From Polaromonas sp. (GTDB lineage: Bacteria; Pseudomonadota; Gammaproteobacteria; Burkholderiales; Burkholderiaceae_C), in the NCBI GenBank assembly GCA_026786065.1, contig JAJAYS010000309.1:1-5444 (forward strand): DNA of 5,444 nucleotides, written 5' to 3'. The notes under the pieces are model-generated. The model did not search any database, was not told where the DNA came from, and worked only from the letters and a program-made list of their open reading frames with translations. This document shows, piece by piece, positions 1-5,444 of the stretch. The position numbers and the translations under genes are program-made. Position 1 is the first letter of the stretch, and the number at the start of each line of letters is the position of its first letter.

Positions 1-465
1 GGCTACAGCGTGGTGGCCGCCACCGGAAAGTCAGGCGAAGAGGCCTATTTGCGTCAGCTCGGCGCGGCCAGTGTGATGGATCGGGCAAGCCTTGCGGCCC
101 CCGGCAAGCCGCTGCAAAAAGAGCGCTGGGCGGCTGTCGTGGACGCGGTCGGCTCGCACACGCTGGCCAATGCCTGTGCGCAGACACGCTACGGCGGCGT
201 GGTGGCGAGCTGCGGACTGGCGCAGGGCGCCGACTTCCCTTCGACCGTGATGCCCTTCATCCTGCGCAGCGTGACTCTGGCCGGCATCGACAGCGTGATG
301 GCCCCGCTGGCAAAACGTCAGGAAGCTTGGGCACGGCTGGCCCGCGACCTTGACCCGGCCTTGCTCGAATCGATGATCGAGGAGGTGCCGCTGAGCCGCG
401 CCGTAGAGAAAGCCGCCGATCTGATGGCTGGAAAAGTGCGCGGCCGGGTGCTGATCAAGCTGTGA
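1..465 (+). CDS. acuI: Acryloyl-CoA reductase AcuI/YhdH family, 3' part (5' end outside window)
   Basis: Only the last 154 codons are present; the reading frame is open from base 1 and ends at TGA 463-465. The visible protein matches my memory of E. coli YhdH along its whole length. It has a second Rossmann strand ending in T8-G9-K10, where NADP(H) phosphate contacts lie in such enzymes, then VDAVG (residues 47-51), YGGVVASCGL (64-73), the family signature TVMPFILRSV (82-91), GIDSVM (95-100) and a C-terminal GRVLIKL. The family belongs to the zinc-free medium-chain dehydrogenase/reductases and reduces acryloyl-CoA to propionyl-CoA with NADPH in the cytosol. It detoxifies acryloyl-CoA from 3-hydroxypropionate or DMSP metabolism. 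The family is usually about 325-330 residues, so roughly half is missing, including the glycine-rich nucleotide loop. The GTG at 10 is an internal valine codon, not a start. A generic quinone oxidoreductase label is the alternative. Its link to the downstream TCA genes is probably only positional. Confidence 0.88.
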   Translation, partial: GYSVVAATGKSGEEAYLRQLGAASVMDRASLAAPGKPLQKERWAAVVDAVGSHTLANACAQTRYGGVVASCGLAQGADFPSTVMPFILRSVTLAGIDSVMAPLAKRQEAWARLARDLDPALLESMIEEVPLSRAVEKAADLMAGKVRGRVLIKL

Positions 466-483
466 CGCAACGTGTGACACTGC

Positions 484-506
484 GCCAGAACCGAAACGCT
501 TCTGGC
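484..506 (+). terminator. Hairpin downstream of acuI, weak terminator candidate
   Basis: GCCAGAA (484-490) and TTCTGGC (500-506) form a perfect 7-bp stem around a 9-base loop, 18 bases after the acuI stop. The expected T-run does not follow on the + strand; the next bases are TGCAAAAATAG. It is therefore not a classical intrinsic terminator, and could be a 3'-end stabilising hairpin or chance. Confidence 0.3.
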
Positions 507-517
507 TGCAAAAATAG

Positions 518-546
518 TTGATTAAATGCAGATTTTTACCAATAAA
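518..546 (+). promoter_or_regulatory. Possible sigma70-type promoter for the sucA operon
   Basis: TTGATT (518-523) matches four of six bases of the -35 consensus, and AATAAA (541-546) matches four of six of the -10 consensus, with a 17-base spacer. It sits in the most AT-rich part of the gap. It would give a leader of about 300 bases before sucA. Matches this weak are common in AT-rich DNA, so this is only a candidate. Confidence 0.2.
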
Positions 547-551
547 AAAAA

Positions 552-577
552 GCGTTAACAGCTATCTAAATCATAGC
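552..577 (-). repeat. Degenerate copy of a hairpin repeat also found in sucB
   Basis: Read on the minus strand, GCTAT (577-573) and ATAGC (565-561) form a 5-bp stem around a 7-base loop, followed directly by TGTTAACGC (560-552). The sucB element at 4326-4351 has the same 26-base plan: GCTCCT, 5-base loop, AGGAGC, then TGCTAACGC. The shared 3' block is AGCTGYTAACGC, with 11 of 12 bases identical. The stem bases differ between copies, yet each stem still pairs. The right half of the sucB copy has no counterpart here; a T-run follows instead on the minus strand. I infer a decayed or truncated family member. Confidence 0.5.
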
Positions 578-705
578 GAATCGTTGGAAGTTGCAGACGC
601 TGCGGGACGCTTGGTTAACGCGTTTCGACGCCGAACGCCCGAACAAAACGCAACTTCTGTTAAAGAACGCACCAATCCAGCCCACTTGCCCGCGCAGCGC
701 CCTGT

Positions 706-767
706 TGCCACGAAGGACTCTGGTTCGGTGGCACAATTTCAGCTGTTCTGAAGGCCCTTTCCGCCAC
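706..767 (+). other. Leader segment with alternative pairings
   Basis: TGCCAC (706-711) can pair with GTGGCA (728-733), and the same GTGGC (728-732) can pair instead with GCCAC (763-767). A third small hairpin, TTCAG (738-742) with CTGAA (748-752), lies between and is compatible with the second pairing. No T-run or leader peptide accompanies it, so an attenuator is not supported. Stems this short may be coincidental. Confidence 0.2.
729..744 (+). promoter_or_regulatory. Sigma54-like promoter candidate
   Basis: TGGCACAATTTCAGCT matches the -24 element TGGCAC fully and keeps the GG-N10-GC spacing that sigma54 promoters require, with a final W base. The two Ts usually before GC at -12 are replaced by CA. 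Its distance to the sucA start is about 110 bases. No enhancer-binding-protein site is recognised upstream. Sigma54 control of this operon would be unusual, so this stays a weak call. Confidence 0.22.
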
Positions 768-822
768 AGTCGCATCCGCTAATCGGTTCAGCCGTGCTGC
801 GGAAGGTTATCCACCCGCTTAT

Positions 823-839
823 GTTTCCCCAAGGGAAAC
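823..839 (+). promoter_or_regulatory. Perfect 7-bp hairpin beside the sucA ribosome binding site
   Basis: GTTTCCC (823-829) and GGGAAAC (833-839) are exact reverse complements separated by the three bases CAA. The stem ends one base before the GGAGG Shine-Dalgarno at 840-844, leaving that site free. It could be an mRNA structure that influences ribosome access or stability, or a DNA operator. The sequence alone does not decide this. Confidence 0.45.
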
Positions 840-844
840 GGAGG
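840..844 (+). promoter_or_regulatory. Shine-Dalgarno that fixes the sucA start at 854
   Basis: GGAGG lies nine bases before ATG 854. The in-frame upstream candidates GTG 794 and ATG 821 have no comparable site, and their extra residues (MLRKVIHPLMFPQGKRRSAL) do not resemble the family N-terminus. The 854 start is therefore preferred. Confidence 0.8.
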
Positions 845-853
845 TCCGCGCTC

Positions 854-3763
854 ATGTCATCCATTCCCCAGACGCCCGCCCAAGGCGCGTCCAGTCCCCC
901 GCCGGCCTACGCCAGCTACCAGCAAAACACCTATCTGTTCGGCGGCAACGCCCCGTATCTCGAGGAGATGTACGAGAACTACCTGGCCAATCCGGGCAGT
1001 GTGTCCCACAGCTGGCGCGACTATTTCGATGCGCTTCAGTTTGTCCCTGCGGTAGATGGCAGCAACTCCAGGGACGTGCCGCATCTGCCGGTCGTCAACG
1101 CATTTTCCGAGCTGGCCAAACAAGGGCACACCCGGGTCGTGGTGGCCAGCGCCGATTCCGAACTCGGACGCAAGCGCACCGCCGCCCAGCAGCTGATCGC
1201 GGCCTACCGCAACGTCGGCGCGCGCTGGGCTGACCTGGACCCTTTGAAGCGCGCTGAACGCGAAAAAATCCCCGAGCTCGACCCGTCGTTTTACGGTTTC
1301 ACCGACGCCGATCAGGAAACCGTCTTCGATACGAGCAACACCTTTTTCGGAAAAGAGACGATGAGTCTGCGGGAGCTGATGAACGCGCTGCGCGAAACCT
1401 ACTGCGGCACCATTGGCGCAGAGTACATGTACGCCACCGATCAAAATCACAAACGCTGGTGGCAGAAAAAGTTAGAGAGCATTCGCAGCAAGCCCAACTT
1501 CTCGCAAGAAAAGAAGCTCCACATACTCGATCGCCTGACTGCAGCCGAGGGCCTCGAGCGGTTCCTGCACACCAAGTACGTTGGGCAAAAGCGTTTTTCC
1601 CTCGAAGGCGGTGAGAGCTTTATTGCCAGCATGGACGAGCTGATCCAGCAAGGCGGCATCAAGGGCGTGCAGGAAATCGTCATCGGCATGGCGCATCGCG
1701 GTCGTCTGAACGTGCTGGTCAATTCGCTTGGCAAGGTGCCGTCCGACCTGTTTGCAGAGTTCGATCACACCGCCCCCGAAGACCTGCCCAGCGGCGACGT
1801 CAAATACCACCAGGGTTTCAGCTCGGATGTGACAACCCCCGGCGGCCCGGTGCATTTGACGCTGGCCTTCAATCCCTCGCACCTGGAGATCGTGAACCCG
1901 GTGGTCGAAGGCTCGGTGCGCGCGCGCATGGACCGGCGCGGCGACCCCAAGGGCCTGCAGGTGCTTCCGGTGCTGGTGCATGGCGATGCAGCCTTTGCCG
2001 GGCAGGGCGTGGTGATGGAGACGCTGGCCCTGGCCGAAACGCGCGGCTATTTCACCGGTGGCACCGTGCACATCGTCATCAACAACCAGATCGGCTTCAC
2101 GACAAGCGACCCGCGCGACAGCCGCTCGTCGCTGTATTGCACAGACATCGTCAAGATGATCGAGGCACCGGTGCTGCACGTCAACGGCGACGACCCCGAA
2201 GCGGTGGTGCTTGCAACCCAGATGGCGCTTGAGTTCCGCATGGAGTTTCAAAAAGACGTCGTGGTGGACATCATCTGTTTTCGCAAGCTCGGCCACAACG
2301 AGCAGGACACGCCCGCACTGACTCAGCCCTTGATGTACAAAAAAATTGCCCAGCATGCTGGCACCCGGCGCCTGTACGCTGAAAAGTTGCAGGCGCAGGG
2401 CATGGGCGACACACTGGGCGACGACATGGTCAAAGCCACCCGCGCCGCACTCGATGCCGGAAAAAGCACCTTCGATCCGGTGCTGACCAATTTCAAAAGC
2501 AAGTACGCCGTGGACTGGGCGCCTTATCTGGGTAAAAAGTGGACCGACGCCGGCGACACCGCAATCCCGATTTCTGAATGGAAGCGCCTGGCCGAACGCA
2601 TCACCACATTGCCGGGCACTATCGCGCCGCACAATCTCGTTAAAAAGGTGTACGACGACCGCGCCGCGATGGGGCGGGGCGATATTCCGGTGGACTGGGG
2701 CATGGGCGAGCACATGGCGTTCGCGTCGCTGGTGGCCAGCGGCTACCCTGTCCGGATGTCGGGTGAGGATTGCGCTCGCGGCACCTTCACTCACCGTCAT
2801 TCGGTGGTGCATGACCAGAACCGTGAGAAGTTCGATACCGGCACCTACATTCCGCTGCAAAACGCGGCCGACAACCAGGCGCCGTTCGTCGTCATCGACT
2901 CGATTCTGTCGGAAGAGGCGGTGCTGGCGTTTGAATACGGCTATGCGTCGAATGACCCCAACACGCTGGTGATCTGGGAGGCGCAGTTCGGCGACTTTGC
3001 CAACGGCGCGCAGGTCGTGATCGATCAGTTCATTGCGTCGGGCGAAGTCAAGTGGGGCCGGGTCAACGGCATCACGCTGCTGCTGCCGCACGGCTACGAA
3101 GGGCAGGGGCCGGAACATTCTTCAGCCCGGCTGGAGCGCTTCATGCAGCTGTCGGCCGACACCAACATGCAGGTAGTCCAGCCGACGACGGCGAGCCAGA
3201 TATTTCATGTGCTGCGCCGGCAGATGGTGCGTAACCTGCGCAAGCCACTGGTCGTGATGACGCCGAAGTCGCTGCTGCGCAACAAGGACGCCAGCTCGCC
3301 GCTTTCCGAGTTCACCCGAGGCGGCTTTCAGACGGTGATTGCCGAGAACCGCGAGGTGGTCGTCAAAAATGCGGGCCGTGTCAAACGCGTGATCGCCTGT
3401 TCGGGCAAGGTCTATTACGACCTGGTTAAGAAGCGGGAAGAAAAAGGCATTGACGACGTGGCGATCCTGCGCGTCGAGCAGCTCTACCCGTTCCCGCACA
3501 AGGCATTTGCTGCCGAGCTGAAAAAGTACCCGAACCTAAGCGACATTGTCTGGTGCCAGGACGAGCCGCAAAACCAGGGCGCCTGGTTTTTTGTGCAGCA
3601 TTACATCCACGAAAACATGGCCGATGGGCAAAGACTTGGCTATTCGGGTCGCGCCGCCTCCGCATCGCCAGCAGTCGGTTATTCGCATCTGCACCAGGAG
3701 CAGCAAAAAGCGCTGGTGGATGGTGCATTCGCCAAACTTAAGGGCTTTGTGTTGACTAAGTGA
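854..3763 (+). CDS. sucA: 2-oxoglutarate dehydrogenase E1 component
   Basis: This is the thiamine-diphosphate-dependent E1 of the 2-oxoglutarate dehydrogenase complex. It decarboxylates 2-oxoglutarate and reductively succinylates the E2 lipoyl group in the cytosolic TCA cycle. From ATG 854 it has 969 residues, somewhat longer than the E. coli enzyme (933). After a Ser/Pro/Ala-rich start comes the N-terminal E1o domain (about 25-61, NTYLFGGNAPYLEEMYENYL). The ThDP-binding half carries GMAHRGRLNVL (His281) and VKYHQGFSSD (His319), spaced 38 apart like E. coli His260 and His298. It also has NPSHLEIV (341-348), the cofactor motif GDAAFAGQG (377-385) and NNQIGFT (410-416). The transketolase-like pyrimidine domain starts near 613 with MGEHMAFASL, and includes HGYEGQGPEHSSARLER (746-762). 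The C-terminal domain includes RVEQLYPFP (873-881) and GRAASASPAVGY (932-943). All expected motifs are intact. The first gene of the sucA-sucB-lpdA set, it ends 67 bases before sucB. The identification is essentially certain. Confidence 0.98.
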   Translation: MSSIPQTPAQGASSPPPAYASYQQNTYLFGGNAPYLEEMYENYLANPGSVSHSWRDYFDALQFVPAVDGSNSRDVPHLPVVNAFSELAKQGHTRVVVASADSELGRKRTAAQQLIAAYRNVGARWADLDPLKRAEREKIPELDPSFYGFTDADQETVFDTSNTFFGKETMSLRELMNALRETYCGTIGAEYMYATDQNHKRWWQKKLESIRSKPNFSQEKKLHILDRLTAAEGLERFLHTKYVGQKRFSLEGGESFIASMDELIQQGGIKGVQEIVIGMAHRGRLNVLVNSLGKVPSDLFAEFDHTAPEDLPSGDVKYHQGFSSDVTTPGGPVHLTLAFNPSHLEIVNPVVEGSVRARMDRRGDPKGLQVLPVLVHGDAAFAGQGVVMETLALAETRGYFTGGTVHIVINNQIGFTTSDPRDSRSSLYCTDIVKMIEAPVLHVNGDDPEAVVLATQMALEFRMEFQKDVVVDIICFRKLGHNEQDTPALTQPLMYKKIAQHAGTRRLYAEKLQAQGMGDTLGDDMVKATRAALDAGKSTFDPVLTNFKSKYAVDWAPYLGKKWTDAGDTAIPISEWKRLAERITTLPGTIAPHNLVKKVYDDRAAMGRGDIPVDWGMGEHMAFASLVASGYPVRMSGEDCARGTFTHRHSVVHDQNREKFDTGTYIPLQNAADNQAPFVVIDSILSEEAVLAFEYGYASNDPNTLVIWEAQFGDFANGAQVVIDQFIASGEVKWGRVNGITLLLPHGYEGQGPEHSSARLERFMQLSADTNMQVVQPTTASQIFHVLRRQMVRNLRKPLVVMTPKSLLRNKDASSPLSEFTRGGFQTVIAENREVVVKNAGRVKRVIACSGKVYYDLVKKREEKGIDDVAILRVEQLYPFPHKAFAAELKKYPNLSDIVWCQDEPQNQGAWFFVQHYIHENMADGQRLGYSGRAASASPAVGYSHLHQEQQKALVDGAFAKLKGFVLTK

Positions 3764-3830
3764 GCCTGCTGCTTACCGCACTGTCTCACACACAGCACCA
3801 CTGCAAAAATAATTTCCGAAAGAGTCCCGC

Positions 3831-5123
3831 ATGTCCATCGTTGAAGTCAAAGTTCCCCAGTTGTCTGAATCCGTGGCCGAAGCCACCATGCTGCAGTGGA
3901 AGAAGAAGGTTGGCGACTCTGTTGCTGCCGATGAAATACTGATCGAGATCGAGACCGACAAGGTGGTGCTGGAGGTGCCTGCACCTTTGGCAGGCGTGAT
4001 CACCGAACTGACGGTAGCCGACGGCGCCACCGTGACCGCAGAGCAGTTGATTGCAAAAATCGACACCGACGGCAAGGCAGGCGCCGCTGCTGCCGCGCCC
4101 GTCCCCGCGCCAAGGCCCGCTGCCGCACCCGATGTCGCCAACGCTTCGGCACCCGGTGTTGCCGCCGCGGGCTCGATGGCTGGTGTGCCCATGCCGGCTG
4201 CCGCCAAGCTGATGGCCGACGGCAACATGGCCACAGGCTCGGTGCCGGGCACCGGCAAAGACGGCCGGGTCACCAAGGGCGACGTACTGGGTGCTGCCGC
4301 CGTAACGCCGCCCGCGTCGTCAGTCGCTCCTAAATCAGGAGCTGCTAACGCCCATTCAGACGGGCCAAAAGCCACTTTATTGCCACAGGTAGCGGCGTCT
4401 GCGAGGCCTGCCGATCTGGGCAATCGGCCCGAGCAGCGGGTGCCGATGAGCCGCCTGCGCGCACGCATTGCCGAGCGTCTGCTGCAGTCGCAGTCCACAA
4501 ACGCCATCCTCACCACCTTCAACGAGGTGAACATGGCGCCGGTCATCGAAATGCGCAAGCGGTTCCAGGAAAAGTTTGAAAAAGAACACGGCGTGAAGAT
4601 CGGCTTCATGAGCTTTTTCGTGAAGGCGGCGGTGCATGCGCTCAAAAAATATCCGGTGATCAATGCATCGGTGGACGGCAATGATGTCGTTTACCACGGC
4701 TACTTCGATATCGGCATTGCGGTCGGCTCACCGCGCGGCCTGGTGGTGCCGATTCTGCGCAACGCCGACCAGATGAGCTTTGCGGACATCGAGAAAAAGA
4801 TTGCCGAATACGGCGCCAAGGCGCGCGACGGCAAGCTGGGCATCGAAGAGATGACCGGCGGCACGTTTTCGATTTCCAACGGCGGGGTTTTCGGCTCGAT
4901 GCTGTCCACGCCCATCATCAATCCGCCGCAGTCGGCCATTCTGGGGGTGCATGCGACCAAAGATAGGGCGGTGGTCGAGAACGGCCAGATCGTCGTTCGT
5001 CCCATGAACTACCTCGCCATGAGCTACGACCACCGCATCATCGACGGCCGTGAAGCAGTGCTCGGTCTGGTGGCGATGAAAGAAGCGCTGGAAGATCCGG
5101 CGCGTTTGTTGTTTGACATCTGA
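3831..5123 (+). CDS. sucB: Dihydrolipoyllysine-residue succinyltransferase, E2 component
   Basis: The core of the 2-oxoglutarate dehydrogenase complex, it transfers succinyl from lipoate to CoA. The 430-residue protein has one lipoyl domain (about 2-77), with lipoylation site Lys44 in [12 protein letters not shown]. An Ala/Pro-rich linker (about 80-118) follows, then a peripheral subunit-binding domain (about 121-156, with [14 protein letters not shown]) that docks E1/E3, a second linker (about 157-200), and the catalytic domain from about 202. The catalytic His401 and Asp405 lie in SYDHRIIDG, as far from the C-terminus as in E. coli SucB. It is about 25 residues longer than the E. coli protein (405). 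The extra length lies in the linkers, and about 16-19 residues of it (166-184) are encoded by a repeat element with AT-rich codons, including a TTA leucine. ATG 3831 is chosen because [14 protein letters not shown] is the family N-terminus; a modest GAAAGAG ribosome site lies at 3818-3824. The 67-base gap to sucA shows no terminator, so cotranscription is likely. Confidence 0.97.
   Translation: MSIVEVKVPQLSESVAEATMLQWKKKVGDSVAADEILIEIETDKVVLEVPAPLAGVITELTVADGATVTAEQLIAKIDTDGKAGAAAAAPVPAPRPAAAPDVANASAPGVAAAGSMAGVPMPAAAKLMADGNMATGSVPGTGKDGRVTKGDVLGAAAVTPPASSVAPKSGAANAHSDGPKATLLPQVAASARPADLGNRPEQRVPMSRLRARIAERLLQSQSTNAILTTFNEVNMAPVIEMRKRFQEKFEKEHGVKIGFMSFFVKAAVHALKKYPVINASVDGNDVVYHGYFDIGIAVGSPRGLVVPILRNADQMSFADIEKKIAEYGAKARDGKLGIEEMTGGTFSISNGGVFGSMLSTPIINPPQSAILGVHATKDRAVVENGQIVVRPMNYLAMSYDHRIIDGREAVLGLVAMKEALEDPARLLFDI
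4326..4373 (+). repeat. Structured repeat inserted in frame within sucB
   Basis: GCTCCT (4326-4331) and AGGAGC (4337-4342) pair perfectly around the loop AAATC, followed by TGCTAACGC (4343-4351). A second arm pair, GCCC (4350-4353) with GGGC (4362-4365), comes next, and then CAAAAGCC. The element matches the general plan of a repeat I remember as very abundant between genes in Comamonadaceae: hairpin, AGCTGCTWACGC, loop, complementary arm, then GGCC-like end. It encodes residues 166-181, in frame and without stops, in the linker between the subunit-binding and catalytic domains. Its codons (AAA, TCA, GGA, CCA, then ACT and TTA just after) differ from the GC-ending codons on both sides, which supports a foreign origin. 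The exact right edge is uncertain, at 4373 to 4380. Confidence 0.6.
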
Positions 5124-5133
5124 AAGCGCGATC

Positions 5134-5444
5134 ATGGCTAAACAGTTCGACGTAATAGTCATAGGCGGCGGCCCGGGCGGCTATATCGCGGCCATTCGCG
5201 CAGCCCAGCTGGGTTTTAACGTGGCCTGCATCGACGAATGGAAGAACGCCAAGGGCGGCCCGGCACTCGGCGGGACCTGTACCAACGTGGGCTGCATCCC
5301 GTCGAAAGCATTGCTTCAATCGTCCGAACACTACGAGCAGGCCGGCCACCATTTTGCGGATCACGGCATCGAAGTGAAGGGTCTGGGACTTGACTTGGCG
5401 AAGATGCTGGGCCGCAAGGACACCGTGGTCAAGCAGAACAACGA
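5134..5444 (+). CDS. lpdA: Dihydrolipoyl dehydrogenase E3, 5' part (continues past window)
   Basis: The first 103 codons are visible, and the frame is open to the window end. E3 is the FAD flavoprotein that reoxidises the dihydrolipoyl arm of E2 and passes electrons to NAD+. The N-terminus [20 protein letters not shown] holds the FAD-binding glycine motif (Gly11, Gly13, Gly16) and is followed by CIDEW (32-36), ending the second strand. The redox-active disulfide is Cys49/Cys54 in [16 protein letters not shown]. The segment [12 protein letters not shown] (36-47) before the cysteines is the form I associate with betaproteobacterial E3 proteins. The full protein should be about 475 residues. The start lies 10 bases after the sucB stop, with only a weak purine-rich GAAAG for ribosome binding, so translational coupling to sucB is plausible. 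The E3 could also serve other dehydrogenase complexes; its position in this operon argues for the 2-oxoglutarate complex. Confidence 0.95.
   Translation, partial: MAKQFDVIVIGGGPGGYIAAIRAAQLGFNVACIDEWKNAKGGPALGGTCTNVGCIPSKALLQSSEHYEQAGHHFADHGIEVKGLGLDLAKMLGRKDTVVKQNN

Larger units (their letters stand above)
466..853. other. 388-base intergenic region upstream of sucA
   Basis: No convincing gene lies here. Short open frames exist on both strands, but none has a Shine-Dalgarno sequence or recognisable protein. The left part (about 508-585) is clearly AT-rich against the GC-rich surroundings and includes an eight-A run at 543-550. The right part is GC-rich with several short inverted repeats. 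I expect the promoter and leader of the sucA-sucB-lpdA operon in this stretch. Individual elements are listed separately. Confidence 0.8.

Noticed and set aside
518..751. Small open frame (77 codons, TTG start) in the acuI-sucA gap
   Set aside because: Non-ATG start without a Shine-Dalgarno sequence, crossing the poly-A run and the repeat; the product has no recognisable features. Two other short frames overlap it on both strands, as expected by chance.
794..853. Upstream in-frame sucA starts (GTG 794, ATG 821)
   Set aside because: They would add 20 or 11 residues unlike the family N-terminus and would place the 823-839 hairpin and the GGAGG inside the coding region. ATG 854 has the well-spaced Shine-Dalgarno.
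1472..3118. 548-codon open frame on the minus strand, antisense to sucA
   Set aside because: It lies entirely within sucA, whose product has all family motifs. Long antisense frames are expected opposite GC-rich genes, and the translation is rich in Arg/His/Val with no recognisable domain.
3767..3778. TGCTGCTTACCGC-like string after sucA as a third copy of the hairpin repeat
   Set aside because: It resembles the repeat core, but no hairpin precedes it and an extra C breaks the TWACGC block. Too weak to call.
3760..3789. GTGAG/CTCAC inverted repeat across the sucA stop, as a terminator between sucA and sucB
   Set aside because: Only 5 bp with a 20-base loop and no T-run. The operon context argues for read-through.
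3773..4681. 302-codon open frame on the minus strand opposite sucB
   Set aside because: Its Ala/Thr/Ser-rich translation is the mirror of the Ala/Pro linker codons of sucB; no ribosome site or known domain.
1..5444. CRISPR array, tRNA/rRNA gene, insertion sequence or novel defence-type system
   Set aside because: I found no regularly spaced repeats, tRNA-like or rRNA-like sequence, transposase or terminal inverted repeats. All coding capacity is accounted for by acuI, sucA, sucB and lpdA.

Overview
The window is a stretch of central-metabolism chromosome with every gene on the + strand. It looks like a betaproteobacterium, most likely a Comamonadaceae member (Polaromonas, Rhodoferax or Variovorax relatives). 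The reasons are high-GC coding sequence, the sucA-sucB-lpdA order, the betaproteobacterial form of the E1 N-terminus (NTYLFGGNAPYLEEMYENYL), the E3 segment [16 protein letters not shown], and two copies of a small hairpin repeat that resembles, from memory, an abundant Comamonadaceae repeat family. The taxonomic call is inference from remembered sequence patterns; no search was run.

Layout: positions 1-465 hold the C-terminal half of an AcuI/YhdH-type NADPH-dependent acryloyl-CoA reductase, probably functionally unrelated to what follows. Positions 466-853 are a 388-base gap with no convincing gene. The gap has an AT-rich left part carrying a degenerate repeat copy, possible promoter elements, several small inverted repeats, and a perfect 7-bp hairpin directly beside a strong Shine-Dalgarno sequence. 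Positions 854-3763 encode the complete 2-oxoglutarate dehydrogenase E1 (sucA), 3831-5123 the complete dihydrolipoyl succinyltransferase E2 (sucB), and 5134 to the window end the first 103 codons of dihydrolipoyl dehydrogenase E3 (lpdA).

The last three genes supply the three enzymes of the 2-oxoglutarate dehydrogenase complex. E1 decarboxylates 2-oxoglutarate on thiamine diphosphate and loads a succinyl group on the E2 lipoyl arm. E2 transfers it to CoA. E3 reoxidises the arm with NAD+. Gaps of 67 and 10 bases and the common strand point to one operon read from a promoter in 466-853.

No new multi-gene system is visible. The most interesting feature is an in-frame copy of a structured repeat inside sucB, in the flexible linker between the E3/E1-binding domain and the catalytic domain. 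It has a partner copy in the upstream gap in which the hairpin stem has changed on both sides so that pairing is kept.
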